Assembly (NCBI RefSeq): GCF_030386795.1 | Contig: NZ_JANUQM010000007.1 | Location: 186,001 to 250,000, forward strand | Reading direction: 5' to 3' | DNA from: Streptomyces sp. S.PNR 29 | GTDB taxonomy: Bacteria > Actinomycetota > Actinomycetes > Streptomycetales > Streptomycetaceae | Length of the DNA: 64,000 nucleotides | Shown here: positions 56,956 to 64,000 of the stretch, one piece after another | Layout of the letters: every line of letters begins with the position of its first letter | How positions within the stretch are numbered: the stretch's first letter is position 1 | The notes under the pieces: model-generated | Database searches by the model: none | The model's input: only the letters and a program-made list of their open reading frames with translations | What the model was told of the DNA's origin: nothing | Position numbers and translations under genes: made by a program

Positions 56956-57849
56956 ATGGCGGGCAACGACCGCTTACCGGTCACGGTCATCGGCCTGGGA
57001 CTCATGGGACAGGCGCTGGCCGCCGAGTTCCTCCGGGCCGGTCACCCGACGACCGTATGGAACCGCACGCCCGGAAAGGCGGACGACCTGGTCCGGCGGG
57101 GAGCGGTGCTCGCGCCCTCCCCGGCGGACGCGGTGAGCGCCGCGGAACTGGTCGTCGTCTGCCTGACGACCTACGACGCGGTGCACGAGGTCCTCGACCC
57201 GCTGGACGGCGCGCTGTCGGGCCGGGTGCTGGCCAACCTCACCTCCGGTTCCTCGGAGCAGGCACGTGAGACGGCCGCCTGGGCCGCGCGGCGGGGCGCC
57301 GAGTACCTGGACGGCGCGATCATGGCCACCCCGGGGATGATCGGCGGAGCGGAAGCCGTGATCTTCCACAGCGGCACCTCGAGCGTGTTCGAGCAACACG
57401 AGGCCACACTGAAGGTGCTCGGCGGGCGCACCACCTACGTGGGGGAGGACCCGGGCCTCGCCGTTCTCCACGACGTGGCTCTGCTCGGCGTCATGTGGGG
57501 CACGCTGAACAGCTTCATCCACGGTGCCGCGCTGCTGAGGAGCGCGGGCATCGACGCCACGGCCTTCCTGCCCTGGGCGATCTCGTGGGTCGACGCCGTC
57601 AAGGTCTTCGTCACCGACTACGCGGGCCAGATCGACGCCGGGGACGCCAGGTACCCGGCGCACGACGCCACGCTGTCGACCCACTTCGCGGCGATCGAGC
57701 ACCTGCTGCACGAGAGCGAGAGGCAGGGCGTCAGCACCGAGCTGCCGGCCTTCGTCCACGCACTGGCGAAGCGGGCCCTCGACCAGGGGTACGGCGACCA
57801 CAGCTACGCGGCCATGATCGAGCTGTTCCAGGATCCCGAGCTGCCGTAA
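56956..57849 (+). CDS. NADP-dependent imine reductase-like protein
   Basis: Beta-hydroxyacid-dehydrogenase fold of 297 residues: Rossmann motif VTVIGLGLMG at the start, NRTPGKADDL (NADP-preferring arginine), ATPGMIGG, and the long C-terminal helices with DYAGQIDAGDARYPAHDATL, where imine reductases have their catalytic Asp or Tyr. Family members reduce cyclic imines; the physiological substrate is unknown. ATG 56956 follows AGAGGAG by 6 bp. Codon 7 is a rare TTA. Confidence 0.82.
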   Translation: MAGNDRLPVTVIGLGLMGQALAAEFLRAGHPTTVWNRTPGKADDLVRRGAVLAPSPADAVSAAELVVVCLTTYDAVHEVLDPLDGALSGRVLANLTSGSSEQARETAAWAARRGAEYLDGAIMATPGMIGGAEAVIFHSGTSSVFEQHEATLKVLGGRTTYVGEDPGLAVLHDVALLGVMWGTLNSFIHGAALLRSAGIDATAFLPWAISWVDAVKVFVTDYAGQIDAGDARYPAHDATLSTHFAAIEHLLHESERQGVSTELPAFVHALAKRALDQGYGDHSYAAMIELFQDPELP

Positions 57850-57874
57850 GAGGAGCCGTACGGAACACCGCAGC

Positions 57875-58300
57875 TCACTGTGCGGCCAGGGTGATCTCCT
57901 GCCGCTGGGTCGCGAGCACGAGGGGCGACGGCACCATGCCGACGGTGCGCAGTTCCAGCAAGGTGGCCTCCACGTCGGCCTCGCCCTCCTTAAGGCTCAT
58001 CGCCGGTCTGCCGCTGTTCGACCAGCGGTGTTCCACGCCGTCGCAGACGGCGCGGGTGCCGCCGATGCTCTGGCGGGTCGTGGAACCCTGGGTCACGGTG
58101 CTGCTGACGTACACCGGGCCGGTGCTGTCGGAGCAACGGTAGGTGCCGGAGAGGGTGACGGTGCCGTCCACGGCTACATGGGCCTTCTGGTCGACCGTCA
58201 CGGTGTCGTGCGGGCCCGCGGTCGCGGGCGCGGCGGTGACGGCCGGCAGCAGCAGGACCGCGGAACCGGCAGCGGTGCCGAGAGCGAGGCGCAGGGACAT
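57875..58300 (-). CDS. Secreted protein, DUF6299-like
   Basis: Protein of 141 residues with a signal peptide (cleavage near ATAGPHD, residue 29) and one small beta domain: VAVDGTVTLSGTYRCSDSTG, VYVSSTVTQ, GTRAVCDGVEHRW. The two cysteines probably form a disulfide. The pattern matches DUF6299 as far as I remember. Function unknown; it is extracellular or wall-attached. Divergent from the YceI gene. Confidence 0.7.
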   Translation of the reverse strand: MSLRLALGTAAGSAVLLLPAVTAAPATAGPHDTVTVDQKAHVAVDGTVTLSGTYRCSDSTGPVYVSSTVTQGSTTRQSIGGTRAVCDGVEHRWSNSGRPAMSLKEGEADVEATLLELRTVGMVPSPLVLATQRQEITLAAQ

Positions 58301-58530
58301 GGGGAGACCTCCGGTGGGTGGGGGTCTTCCACTGGTACCCGGTGAAACCCGGCGCGTACGTCCGCGGCCGTGATCACCACTCCTTCGGCGGCGCCCCGTC
58401 CCGCCCCGCGACCGGCCCGGCCGACGTCGGGTTCACTGTCGGTGATCGAAAGGGGACTGGTGCAGCCATCGCAGTCTGCGAGAGGCTGATCCATCCAAGA
58501 GGATCTTCAGCACACGGAGGCTACGCGCTC

Positions 58531-59055
58531 ATGGCGATACCCGGCACTTCAGAGCAGTCCTTACCAGCAGCCGGCACCTACGAGATCAACCCGGTGGGAT
58601 CCACCGTCCGTTTCGACACGCGTGCCATGTTCGGGCTGCTCCCGGTTCGTGGAACGTTCACCATCAGCCATGGCCGGATCACCGTTGCGGAGTCGCCGGA
58701 AGAGTCGTCGGTGGAAGTCGCGATGGACGCGGCCAGCTTCGAGTCCGGCAATCAGCAGCGCGACGATCACGTCAGGTCCTCCGACTACCTGGACGTGGCA
58801 CGACATCCCGAGATCGCCTTCCGGAGTCTGCGCCTGGAAACATCCGCCCAGGACGCGTCATTGCAAGGGGAGTTGACTGCCTGCGGAGTGACGCAGCCGG
58901 TTTCCGTCACGATCACTTCCCTTGCCCATGAGGACAGGCGGATCACAGCCAACGGCACCGCCACGTTGGACAGATACGCCTTCGGCGTCACGAAAGCCAA
59001 GGGCATGACGGGTCGCCACCTGAAGATCACCGTGGAAGTCGTCGCTGACCGCTGA
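58531..59055 (+). CDS. YceI-family lipid-binding-like protein
   Basis: Protein of 174 residues with the lipocalin-like YceI pattern: GTYEINPVGSTVRFDTRAMFG, FTISHGRITV, FESGNQQRDDHVRSSDYLDV, HPEIAFRSL, and the final YAFGVTKAKGMTGRHLKITVEV. No signal peptide, so cytoplasmic here. Such proteins bind isoprenoid quinones or similar lipids and are often stress-linked. ATG 58531 follows CGGAGG. Codon 11 (58561-58563) is TTA. Confidence 0.88.
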   Translation: MAIPGTSEQSLPAAGTYEINPVGSTVRFDTRAMFGLLPVRGTFTISHGRITVAESPEESSVEVAMDAASFESGNQQRDDHVRSSDYLDVARHPEIAFRSLRLETSAQDASLQGELTACGVTQPVSVTITSLAHEDRRITANGTATLDRYAFGVTKAKGMTGRHLKITVEVVADR

Positions 59056-59104
59056 GGAGCACCTGGCCTCTCCGGACATCAAAGACACCCGGAAGACGCC
59101 TGAT

Positions 59105-59136
59105 CCCTGACGCGCACCGCGGGGTGCCCGTCAGGG
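59105..59136. terminator. Hairpin between convergent YceI and RidA genes
   Basis: CCCTGACG and GCACC (59105-59118) pair with GGTGC and CGTCAGGG (59123-59136), one C-C mismatch. It overlaps the last codons of the RidA gene, so it best serves YceI. Confidence 0.65.
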
Positions 59137-59529
59137 CAGTACCGCGAACCCGTCGAGTTCCACCATCGCCTGCTCGTCCCACAGGCGTACGACTTCGATC
59201 ACCGCCATGGCGGGGTAGTCGCGCCCGGCCAGCTCCCGCCAGAGGCGGCCGAGTGCGCGGGTCTGGGCCCGGTACGCGGCGACGTCGGTGGCGTAGACGG
59301 TGACACGGGCCAGGTCGGCGGGGGTACCGCCCGCCGCGCGCAGGGCGGCGAGGAGGTTGCCGAGGGCGCGCTCGAACTGTTCGACAAGCGTGTCGCCGAC
59401 CACCTTGCCGTCGGCGTCGAGGGCGGTCTGGCCGGCCAGGAAGACGACACGGGAGCCGGTGGCGACGACGGCGTGCGAGAAGCCGGTGGGCGGGGACAAC
59501 TCGGGCGGGTTGACACGCTCGGCGGTCAC
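59131..59529 (-). CDS. RidA-family (YjgF) protein
   Basis: Protein of 132 residues with the RidA/chorismate-mutase-like fold: GSRVVFLAGQTALDADGKVV, VEQFERALGNLLAALRAAGG, VTVYATDVAAYRA, YPAMAVIEVVRLWDEQAMVE. The usual catalytic Arg of RidA appears displaced, so it is probably of a specialised subgroup found in anthranilate operons. GTG 59529 overlaps the acyl-CoA dehydrogenase stop by GTGA. Likely role: removing a reactive imine/enamine formed during 2-aminobenzoate breakdown. Confidence 0.82.
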   Translation of the reverse strand: MTAERVNPPELSPPTGFSHAVVATGSRVVFLAGQTALDADGKVVGDTLVEQFERALGNLLAALRAAGGTPADLARVTVYATDVAAYRAQTRALGRLWRELAGRDYPAMAVIEVVRLWDEQAMVELDGFAVLP

Positions 59530-60653
59530 GAGGCCTCCAGACCGGCGTACAGCTCCTTGGCGATGATGCTCCGTTGGATCTCGCTCGCGCCCTCGTAGAT
59601 GCGCGGGGCGCGCACCTCGCGGTACAGGTGTTCGAGGAGGTGGCCGCGGCGCAGGGCGCGGGCGCCGTGCAGCTGGACGGCGGTGTCGACGACGTACTGC
59701 GCGGTCTCGGTGGCCAGCAGCTTCGCCATGGCGGCCCGCCGGGGCACGTCCGGGGCTCCCTCGTCGTACGCCGTCGCCGCCGCGTAGACCATCAGGCGGG
59801 CCGCCTCCGTGCGCAGGGCCATTTCGGCGACCTGGTGGGACACGGTCTGGAGGTCCCTCAGCTTGCCGCCGAAGGCGTCCCGCCCGGCGGTGTGGACGAG
59901 GGTGGCGTCCAGTGCCGCCTGCGCCATGCCGACCGCGAAGGCGCCGACGCTGGGGCGGAACAGGTTGAGGGTGCCCATGGCGACCCGGAAGCCGCGGTCC
60001 ACCTCGCCGAGCACGTCGTCGGCCGTCACCGGCACCTCGTCGAAGCTCAGGGCCCCGATGGGGTGCGGCGAGAGCATGTCGAGCCCGGTGCCGGTGAGCC
60101 CGGGACGGTCGGCGGGCACGAGGAACGCGGTGACGCCCCGCGCGCCGGCGCCGGGTGTGGTGCGCGCGAAGACGGTGTGGAAGTCGGCGTCGGGGGCGTT
60201 GGAGATCCAGCACTTCTCACCGCTGAGCCGCCAGCGGGAGGGCCCGTCCGGGTGAGCGGTCAGGGACAGCGCCGCCGCGTCCGATCCGGCGCCCGGCTCG
60301 CTCAGCGCGAAGGCCGCGACAGCGCTCCCCTCGGTCACCCGGGGCAGCCAGTGGTCGCGCTGGGCGGGGGTGCCGTGGGCATGCACCAGATACGTACCCA
60401 GGCCCTGCAGAGCGAGGGCGGTCTCGGCCTCGGTGCAGGAGTACGCGAGGGACTCCCTCATCAGGCACAGGTCGAGGGCTCCGGAGGTGAACAGCCGCTT
60501 CAGCAGCCCGAGCCGGCCGAGCTCGGCGACCAGCGGGCGGTTGACGTGGCCCGGTTCACCCCGCTCCGCGAGCGGGCGCAGCCGTTCGGCGGCCAGCGAG
60601 CGGAGCTCGGCGCACCAGGCGGTCTGTACTGGGTCGAGTGAGAATGCGGGCAT
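59526..60653 (-). CDS. Acyl-CoA dehydrogenase
   Basis: FAD enzyme of 375 residues. Landmarks: AFALSEPGAGSDAAAL, WRLSGEKCWISNAPDADFHTV, and the C-terminal RIYEGASEIQRSIIAKELY with the likely catalytic Glu. Together with RidA, CoA ligase and the monooxygenase/reductase it fits the beta-oxidation-like steps after ring reduction in the 2-aminobenzoyl-CoA pathway. ATG 60653; ribosome site GAGGAGAGAGGA 8 bp upstream. Divergent from the ligase gene across 144 bp that holds two GCGATAC boxes. Confidence 0.9.
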   Translation of the reverse strand: MPAFSLDPVQTAWCAELRSLAAERLRPLAERGEPGHVNRPLVAELGRLGLLKRLFTSGALDLCLMRESLAYSCTEAETALALQGLGTYLVHAHGTPAQRDHWLPRVTEGSAVAAFALSEPGAGSDAAALSLTAHPDGPSRWRLSGEKCWISNAPDADFHTVFARTTPGAGARGVTAFLVPADRPGLTGTGLDMLSPHPIGALSFDEVPVTADDVLGEVDRGFRVAMGTLNLFRPSVGAFAVGMAQAALDATLVHTAGRDAFGGKLRDLQTVSHQVAEMALRTEAARLMVYAAATAYDEGAPDVPRRAAMAKLLATETAQYVVDTAVQLHGARALRRGHLLEHLYREVRAPRIYEGASEIQRSIIAKELYAGLEAS

Positions 60654-60696
60654 GGCCGGTCCTCTCTCCTCACCTGCCGTACGGCATCCCTCCGAA

Positions 60697-60735
60697 GGTA
60701 TCGCGTCGGATTGACTGCCGTCACCAAGGCGATAC
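60697..60735. promoter_or_regulatory. GGTATCGC / GCGATAC inverted boxes, candidate PaaX operator
   Basis: GGTATCGC (60697-60704) and GGCGATAC (60728-60735) point toward each other, 31 bp apart, in the divergent ligase/dehydrogenase promoter. A third copy lies before the PaaX gene. Confidence 0.45.
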
Positions 60736-60797
60736 GCTCCCTGTGCTGGGGCCCCTGGCCCACCACGACGCCCACCCAGGCAAGGGGGCGAACCGCC

Positions 60798-62387
60798 ATG
60801 GCCGGCACGACCCGTTCCGCCCACGCCGACACGTTCGCGCGTGACCATCTCCCGCCGCCCGACCAGTGGCCCGAGCTCCGCTTCGAGCTGCCGGAGCTGC
60901 GCTACCCCGAACGGCTGAACTGTGCCGCCGAACTGCTCCACGGGCCCCCGGACGGCCGCCCGGTGTTCCGCACCCCCGCCGGGACCTGGACGTACGGGGA
61001 GCTCCGCGCCCGCGTCGACCGGATCGCGCACGTCCTCACCGGCGACCTGGGCGTCGTCCCCGGCAACCGGGTGCTGCTGCGTGGCCCCACCACCCCGTGG
61101 CTGGCCGCCTGCTGGCTGGCGGTGCTGAAGGCGGGAGCGGTCGCCGTCACCGTGCTGGCCCAGCAGCGCCCGCACGAGCTGAGCACCATGTGCGAGATCG
61201 CCCGCGTGCGGCACGCGCTGTGCGACATCCGGGCGGTCGACGACCTCGCCAAGGCGGAGATCCCGGGGCTGCGCATCACGACGTACGGCGGCGACGCCCC
61301 CGACGACCTCCTGAACCGTCCGGCGCCCGGCACTGCGTACCCGGCGCTGGACACCGCGGCCGACGACGTGGCGCTGATCGCCTTCACCTCCGGCACCACC
61401 GGGCGCCCCAAGGGGTGCACGCACTTCCACCGGGACGTCCTCGCGATCGCCGACACCTTCGCCCGGCACGTCCTCAAGCCGCACGCCGGTGACCTCTTCG
61501 CGGGCAGTCCCCCGCTCGGCTTCACCTTCGGCCTCGGCGGGCTGGTGATCTTCCCGATGCGGGCGGGGGCGAGTTCCCTGCTCCTCGAACAGGCCGGCCC
61601 CGGGCAACTGCTGCCGGCGATCGCCGAGCACCGCGTCTCCGTGCTGTTCACCGCGCCGACGGCGTACCGCGCGATGCTCGACGAGCTGGACGGGTACGAC
61701 GTCTCCTGCCTGCGGCGCTGTGTCTCGGCCGGTGAGAACCTGCCCGCGGCGACCTGGCGGGCCTGGCACGAGCGCACGGGCCTGCGCCTCATCAACGGCA
61801 TCGGCGCGACCGAACTGCTGCACATCTTCATCTCCGCCGCCGACGAGCGGATCAGACCCGGCACGACCGGCCTTCCCGTACCCGGCTGGCAGGCGCGCGT
61901 GCAGGACGAGAACGGCCGGCCCGTCCCCGACGGCGAGCCCGGGCTGCTGGCCGTGCGCGGACCGGTCGGCTGCCGGTATCTCGCCGATCCGCGGCAGCGG
62001 GAGTACGTGCGCGACGGCTGGAACGTCACCGGTGACACGTATGTCCGCGAACCCGACGGGTACTTCCGTTATGTCGCCCGCGCCGACGACATGATCATCT
62101 CAGCCGGGTACAACATCGCGGGACCGGAGGTCGAGGACGCGTTGCTGCGTCACCCGGACGTGGTCGAGGCGGCGGTCGTGGGGCGGCCCGACGAGGCGCG
62201 GGGGCAGATCGTGGTGGCCTTCGCCGTCCTCAAGGAGGGCGCCGAGCGGGACCCTGAGGCACTGCGCGGCTTCGTCAGGTCCGAACTGGCGCCGTTCAAG
62301 TGCCCGCGCGAGATCGTCTTCCTGGACGCGCTGCCGCGCACGGCGACCGGCAAGCTGCAACGGTTCAAACTGCGGGCCCGCGAGTGA
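60798..62387 (+). CDS. Aryl-CoA ligase, probable 2-aminobenzoate-CoA ligase
   Basis: Adenylating enzyme of 529 residues: AMP motif FTSGTTGRPKG near residue 195, GIGATELLHIFISA, GDTYVREPDGYFRYVARADD, and the C-terminal lysine in RTATGKLQRFKLR. The sequence is of the benzoate/2-aminobenzoate ligase type; the neighbouring monooxygenase/reductase makes 2-aminobenzoate (anthranilate) the best guess, salicylate or benzoate alternatives. ATG 60798 follows AAGGGGGCG. It activates the acid with ATP and CoA as the first step of the pathway. Confidence 0.87.
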   Translation: MAGTTRSAHADTFARDHLPPPDQWPELRFELPELRYPERLNCAAELLHGPPDGRPVFRTPAGTWTYGELRARVDRIAHVLTGDLGVVPGNRVLLRGPTTPWLAACWLAVLKAGAVAVTVLAQQRPHELSTMCEIARVRHALCDIRAVDDLAKAEIPGLRITTYGGDAPDDLLNRPAPGTAYPALDTAADDVALIAFTSGTTGRPKGCTHFHRDVLAIADTFARHVLKPHAGDLFAGSPPLGFTFGLGGLVIFPMRAGASSLLLEQAGPGQLLPAIAEHRVSVLFTAPTAYRAMLDELDGYDVSCLRRCVSAGENLPAATWRAWHERTGLRLINGIGATELLHIFISAADERIRPGTTGLPVPGWQARVQDENGRPVPDGEPGLLAVRGPVGCRYLADPRQREYVRDGWNVTGDTYVREPDGYFRYVARADDMIISAGYNIAGPEVEDALLRHPDVVEAAVVGRPDEARGQIVVAFAVLKEGAERDPEALRGFVRSELAPFKCPREIVFLDALPRTATGKLQRFKLRARE

Positions 62388-62404
62388 CACCCAAGGTGAC
62401 CAGC

Positions 62405-62413
62405 GGCGATACC
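62405..62413. promoter_or_regulatory. GGCGATACC box before the PaaX gene
   Basis: One half-site GGCGATACC, 12 bp before the PaaX-family start, equal to the boxes at 60697-60735. Consistent with autoregulation. Confidence 0.35.
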
Positions 62414-62424
62414 GAAGACCTAAG

Positions 62425-63252
62425 ATGATCAATGTGTCCGACCAGCATGCACCACGGTCTCTCATCGTCACGCTCTACGGCGCGTACGGCCGCTTCATGG
62501 CGGGTCCGGTGCCCGTCGCCGAGCTGATCCGCCTGCTGGCCGCGGTCGGCGTGGACGCCCCCTCGGTACGCTCGTCGGTGTCGCGGCTCAAGCGGCGCGG
62601 GCTGCTCGTGCCGGCCCGTACGGCCGAGGGTGCGGCCGGGTACGAGCTGTCACCGGACGCCCGCCAGCTGCTCGACGACGGCGACCGGCGCATCTACGCC
62701 ACCGCACCGCCCGAGGACGAGGGCTGGGTGCTGGCCGTGTTCTCCGTACCGGAGTCGGAGCGGCAGAAGCGGCACGTGCTGCGCTCGCGCCTGGCCGGCC
62801 TGGGCTTCGGTACCGCCGCGCCCGGCGTGTGGATCGCCCCGGCACGGCTGTACGAGGAGACCCGGCACACTCTCCAGCGGCTGCGGCTGGACGCGTACGT
62901 CGACTTCTTCCGCGGCGAGCACCTCGGTTTCGCCCCGACCACCGAGGCCGTCGCCCGCTGGTGGGACCTGGCCGCCATCGCCAAGGAGCACGAGGCGTTC
63001 CTCGACCGCCACGCGCGCGTGCTGCGCGAGTGGGAGAAGCGGACGGACACCCCGCCCGAGGAGGCCTACCGGGATTACCTCCTCGCCCTGGACTCCTGGC
63101 GCCACCTCCCCTACGCCGACCCCGGTCTGCCCGCCCGCCTGCTCCCCGACAACTGGCCGGGCGCCCACTCGGCCGCCGTGTTCCGGGGACTGCACGAGCG
63201 GCTGCGGGACGCGGGAGCGGAGTTCGTGGGCCTGCTCAGCCCCCCAGACTGA
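62425..63252 (+). CDS. PaaX-family transcriptional regulator
   Basis: Regulator of 275 residues: N-terminal winged helix (LIVTLYGAYGRFMAGPVPVA, SVRSSVSRLKRRGLLVP) and the PaaX C-terminal domains (VFSVPESERQKRHVLRSRLA, WIAPARLYEETRHTL, DSWRHLPYADPGLPARLLP). Such proteins repress aromatic acid pathways and respond to aryl-CoA. Here the likely signal is the CoA ester made by the ligase just upstream (37 bp gap). The GTG at 62434 is an alternative start. The end overlaps the convergent next gene by 17 bp. Confidence 0.9.
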   Translation: MINVSDQHAPRSLIVTLYGAYGRFMAGPVPVAELIRLLAAVGVDAPSVRSSVSRLKRRGLLVPARTAEGAAGYELSPDARQLLDDGDRRIYATAPPEDEGWVLAVFSVPESERQKRHVLRSRLAGLGFGTAAPGVWIAPARLYEETRHTLQRLRLDAYVDFFRGEHLGFAPTTEAVARWWDLAAIAKEHEAFLDRHARVLREWEKRTDTPPEEAYRDYLLALDSWRHLPYADPGLPARLLPDNWPGAHSAAVFRGLHERLRDAGAEFVGLLSPPD

Positions 63253-64000
63253 GCCGAGGTTTCGGGGCGTCCGTGCGTCCGGTCTGCGGGCGCCGGCTGC
63301 CCGCCCGGTACGGGGCCGGCCAGACGACTCCCGGGCCCTCGTAGCCCTGCTCGGCGGCCGCGTGCAGCGTCCAGTGCGGGTCGTAGAGGTGGGGCCGGGC
63401 GAGGGCGCACAGATCCGCACGGCCGGCGAGGATCAGGGAGTTGACGTCGTCCCAGGAGGAGATCGCGCCGACCGCGATCACCGGGATGCCCGCCTCGTGC
63501 CGGATGCGGTCCGCGAACGGCGTCTGGTACGACCGCCCGAACTCCGGCCGCTCGTCGGCCACGACCTGCCCGGTGGACACGTCGATCGCGTCGGCGCCGT
63601 GCGCGGCGAACGCGCGGGCGATCCGTACGGCGTCCTCGGCCGTCGTGCCGCCCTCGGCCCAGTCGGTGGCGGAGACACGGACGGTCATGGGCCGCTCCTC
63701 CGGCCACACCCTCCGTACGGCGTCGAAGACCTCCAGAGGGAAGCGGAGCCGTTTCTCCAGGGAGCCGCCGTAGGCGTCGGTGCGCTGGTTGGTCAGGGGG
63801 GAGAGGAAGCCCGACAGCAGGTAGCCGTGGGCGCAGTGGAGCTCCAGCAGATCGAAGCCCGCCCGCGCCGCCCGCACGGCAGCCGCCGTGAACTGCTCTC
63901 TTATGTCGGTGAGCTGGGCCCGGGAGAGCCTGCGCGGGGTCTGGCTGTGCGGCTTGTACGGCAGGGGGGAGGCGGCCACCAGGGGCCAGTTGCCGTCGTC
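63236..64000 (-). CDS. C-terminal old-yellow-enzyme part of a monooxygenase/reductase, partial
   Basis: The frame stays open to the right edge; 254 C-terminal residues are visible. It is an FMN-dependent OYE-like domain: DLLELHCAHGYLLSGFLSPL with the following RTDAYGGSLEKRLRFPLEV, then AIDVSTGQV and ALARPHLYDPHWTLHAA at the end. In anthranilate clusters this domain is the second half of the 2-aminobenzoyl-CoA (or salicylyl-CoA) monooxygenase/reductase, which fits its neighbours. The flavin-hydroxylase half, if present, is off the window. Confidence 0.82.
   Translation of the reverse strand, partial: DDGNWPLVAASPLPYKPHSQTPRRLSRAQLTDIREQFTAAAVRAARAGFDLLELHCAHGYLLSGFLSPLTNQRTDAYGGSLEKRLRFPLEVFDAVRRVWPEERPMTVRVSATDWAEGGTTAEDAVRIARAFAAHGADAIDVSTGQVVADERPEFGRSYQTPFADRIRHEAGIPVIAVGAISSWDDVNSLILAGRADLCALARPHLYDPHWTLHAAAEQGYEGPGVVWPAPYRAGSRRPQTGRTDAPKPRLSLGG

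Noticed and set aside
59526..61823. Acyl-CoA dehydrogenase frame extended to 765 codons
   Set aside because: The extension runs through the divergent promoter and antisense to the ligase; the product is normal only from ATG 60653.

Overview
The window is chromosomal DNA of a Streptomyces: very high GC with GC-rich third codon positions, many GTG starts, 4-bp ATGA/GTGA gene overlaps, Tat-dependent lipoproteins, rare TTA codons, and a gene order that matches, from memory and not from a search, the S. coelicolor region from murA2/aconitase (about SCO5998-5999) to fadAB (about SCO6026-6027), written here in the reverse direction. I see no phage, plasmid, transposase, CRISPR, tRNA or rRNA.

Layout. 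1-8.6 kb: the start of a LuxR/MalT-type regulator, the fadA-fadB beta-oxidation pair, a GntR(YtrA type)-ABC ATPase-ABC permease operon, a beta-propeller-like protein and a PIN/NYN-like small protein. 8.6-21 kb (conserved block): amino acid permease, dxs, the xylose transporter xylFGH with its ROK regulator, and an NgcEFG-type ABC transporter. 21-46 kb (accessory carbohydrate island): a GH92 alpha-mannosidase broken by a frameshift, a GH67 alpha-glucuronidase, a translationally coupled set of two permeases - lipoprotein - GH39 - DUF624 - GH42, a divergent CE7 esterase, an ABM-domain protein, a GH32 fructanase, a PfkB kinase, an RbsBCA-type ABC operon with a LacI regulator, and an AA10 lytic polysaccharide monooxygenase with a CBM2. 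46-57 kb (conserved again): histidine kinase with what looks like a collapsed response-regulator gene, aconitase, DUF4236, a membrane protein, a sigma factor, an XRE-MurA fusion, DUF488, imine reductase. 57.8-64 kb: a DUF6299-like secreted protein, YceI, and a probable 2-aminobenzoate (anthranilate) degradation cluster: RidA, acyl-CoA dehydrogenase, CoA ligase, PaaX regulator and the C-terminal part of a monooxygenase/reductase.

How it works together. The window is mainly a sugar and plant/fungal polymer catabolism region. Several local operators can be read directly: a DasR-like site before ngcE, a site matching the Rok7B7 consensus before xylF, a perfect CebR box before the LPMO, paired LacI boxes (TGTCATCG-A/T-TGACA type, exactly 16 bp apart) before both the GH32 gene and the kinase/transporter operons, and a CGAAACTTTCG palindrome in the xylan-gene divergent promoter. 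Three sugar-transport operons each carry a strong stem-loop just after the binding-protein gene. Five genes carry a TTA codon, pointing to bldA-linked control of late, secreted or accessory functions.

The most unusual items are the XRE-MurA fusion, whose probable operator also occurs before aconitase; a GH32 enzyme in which one carbohydrate-binding-like module is inserted inside another copy of itself; and the chimeric response-regulator remnant joined at a 28-bp repeat shared with the neighbouring kinase gene.
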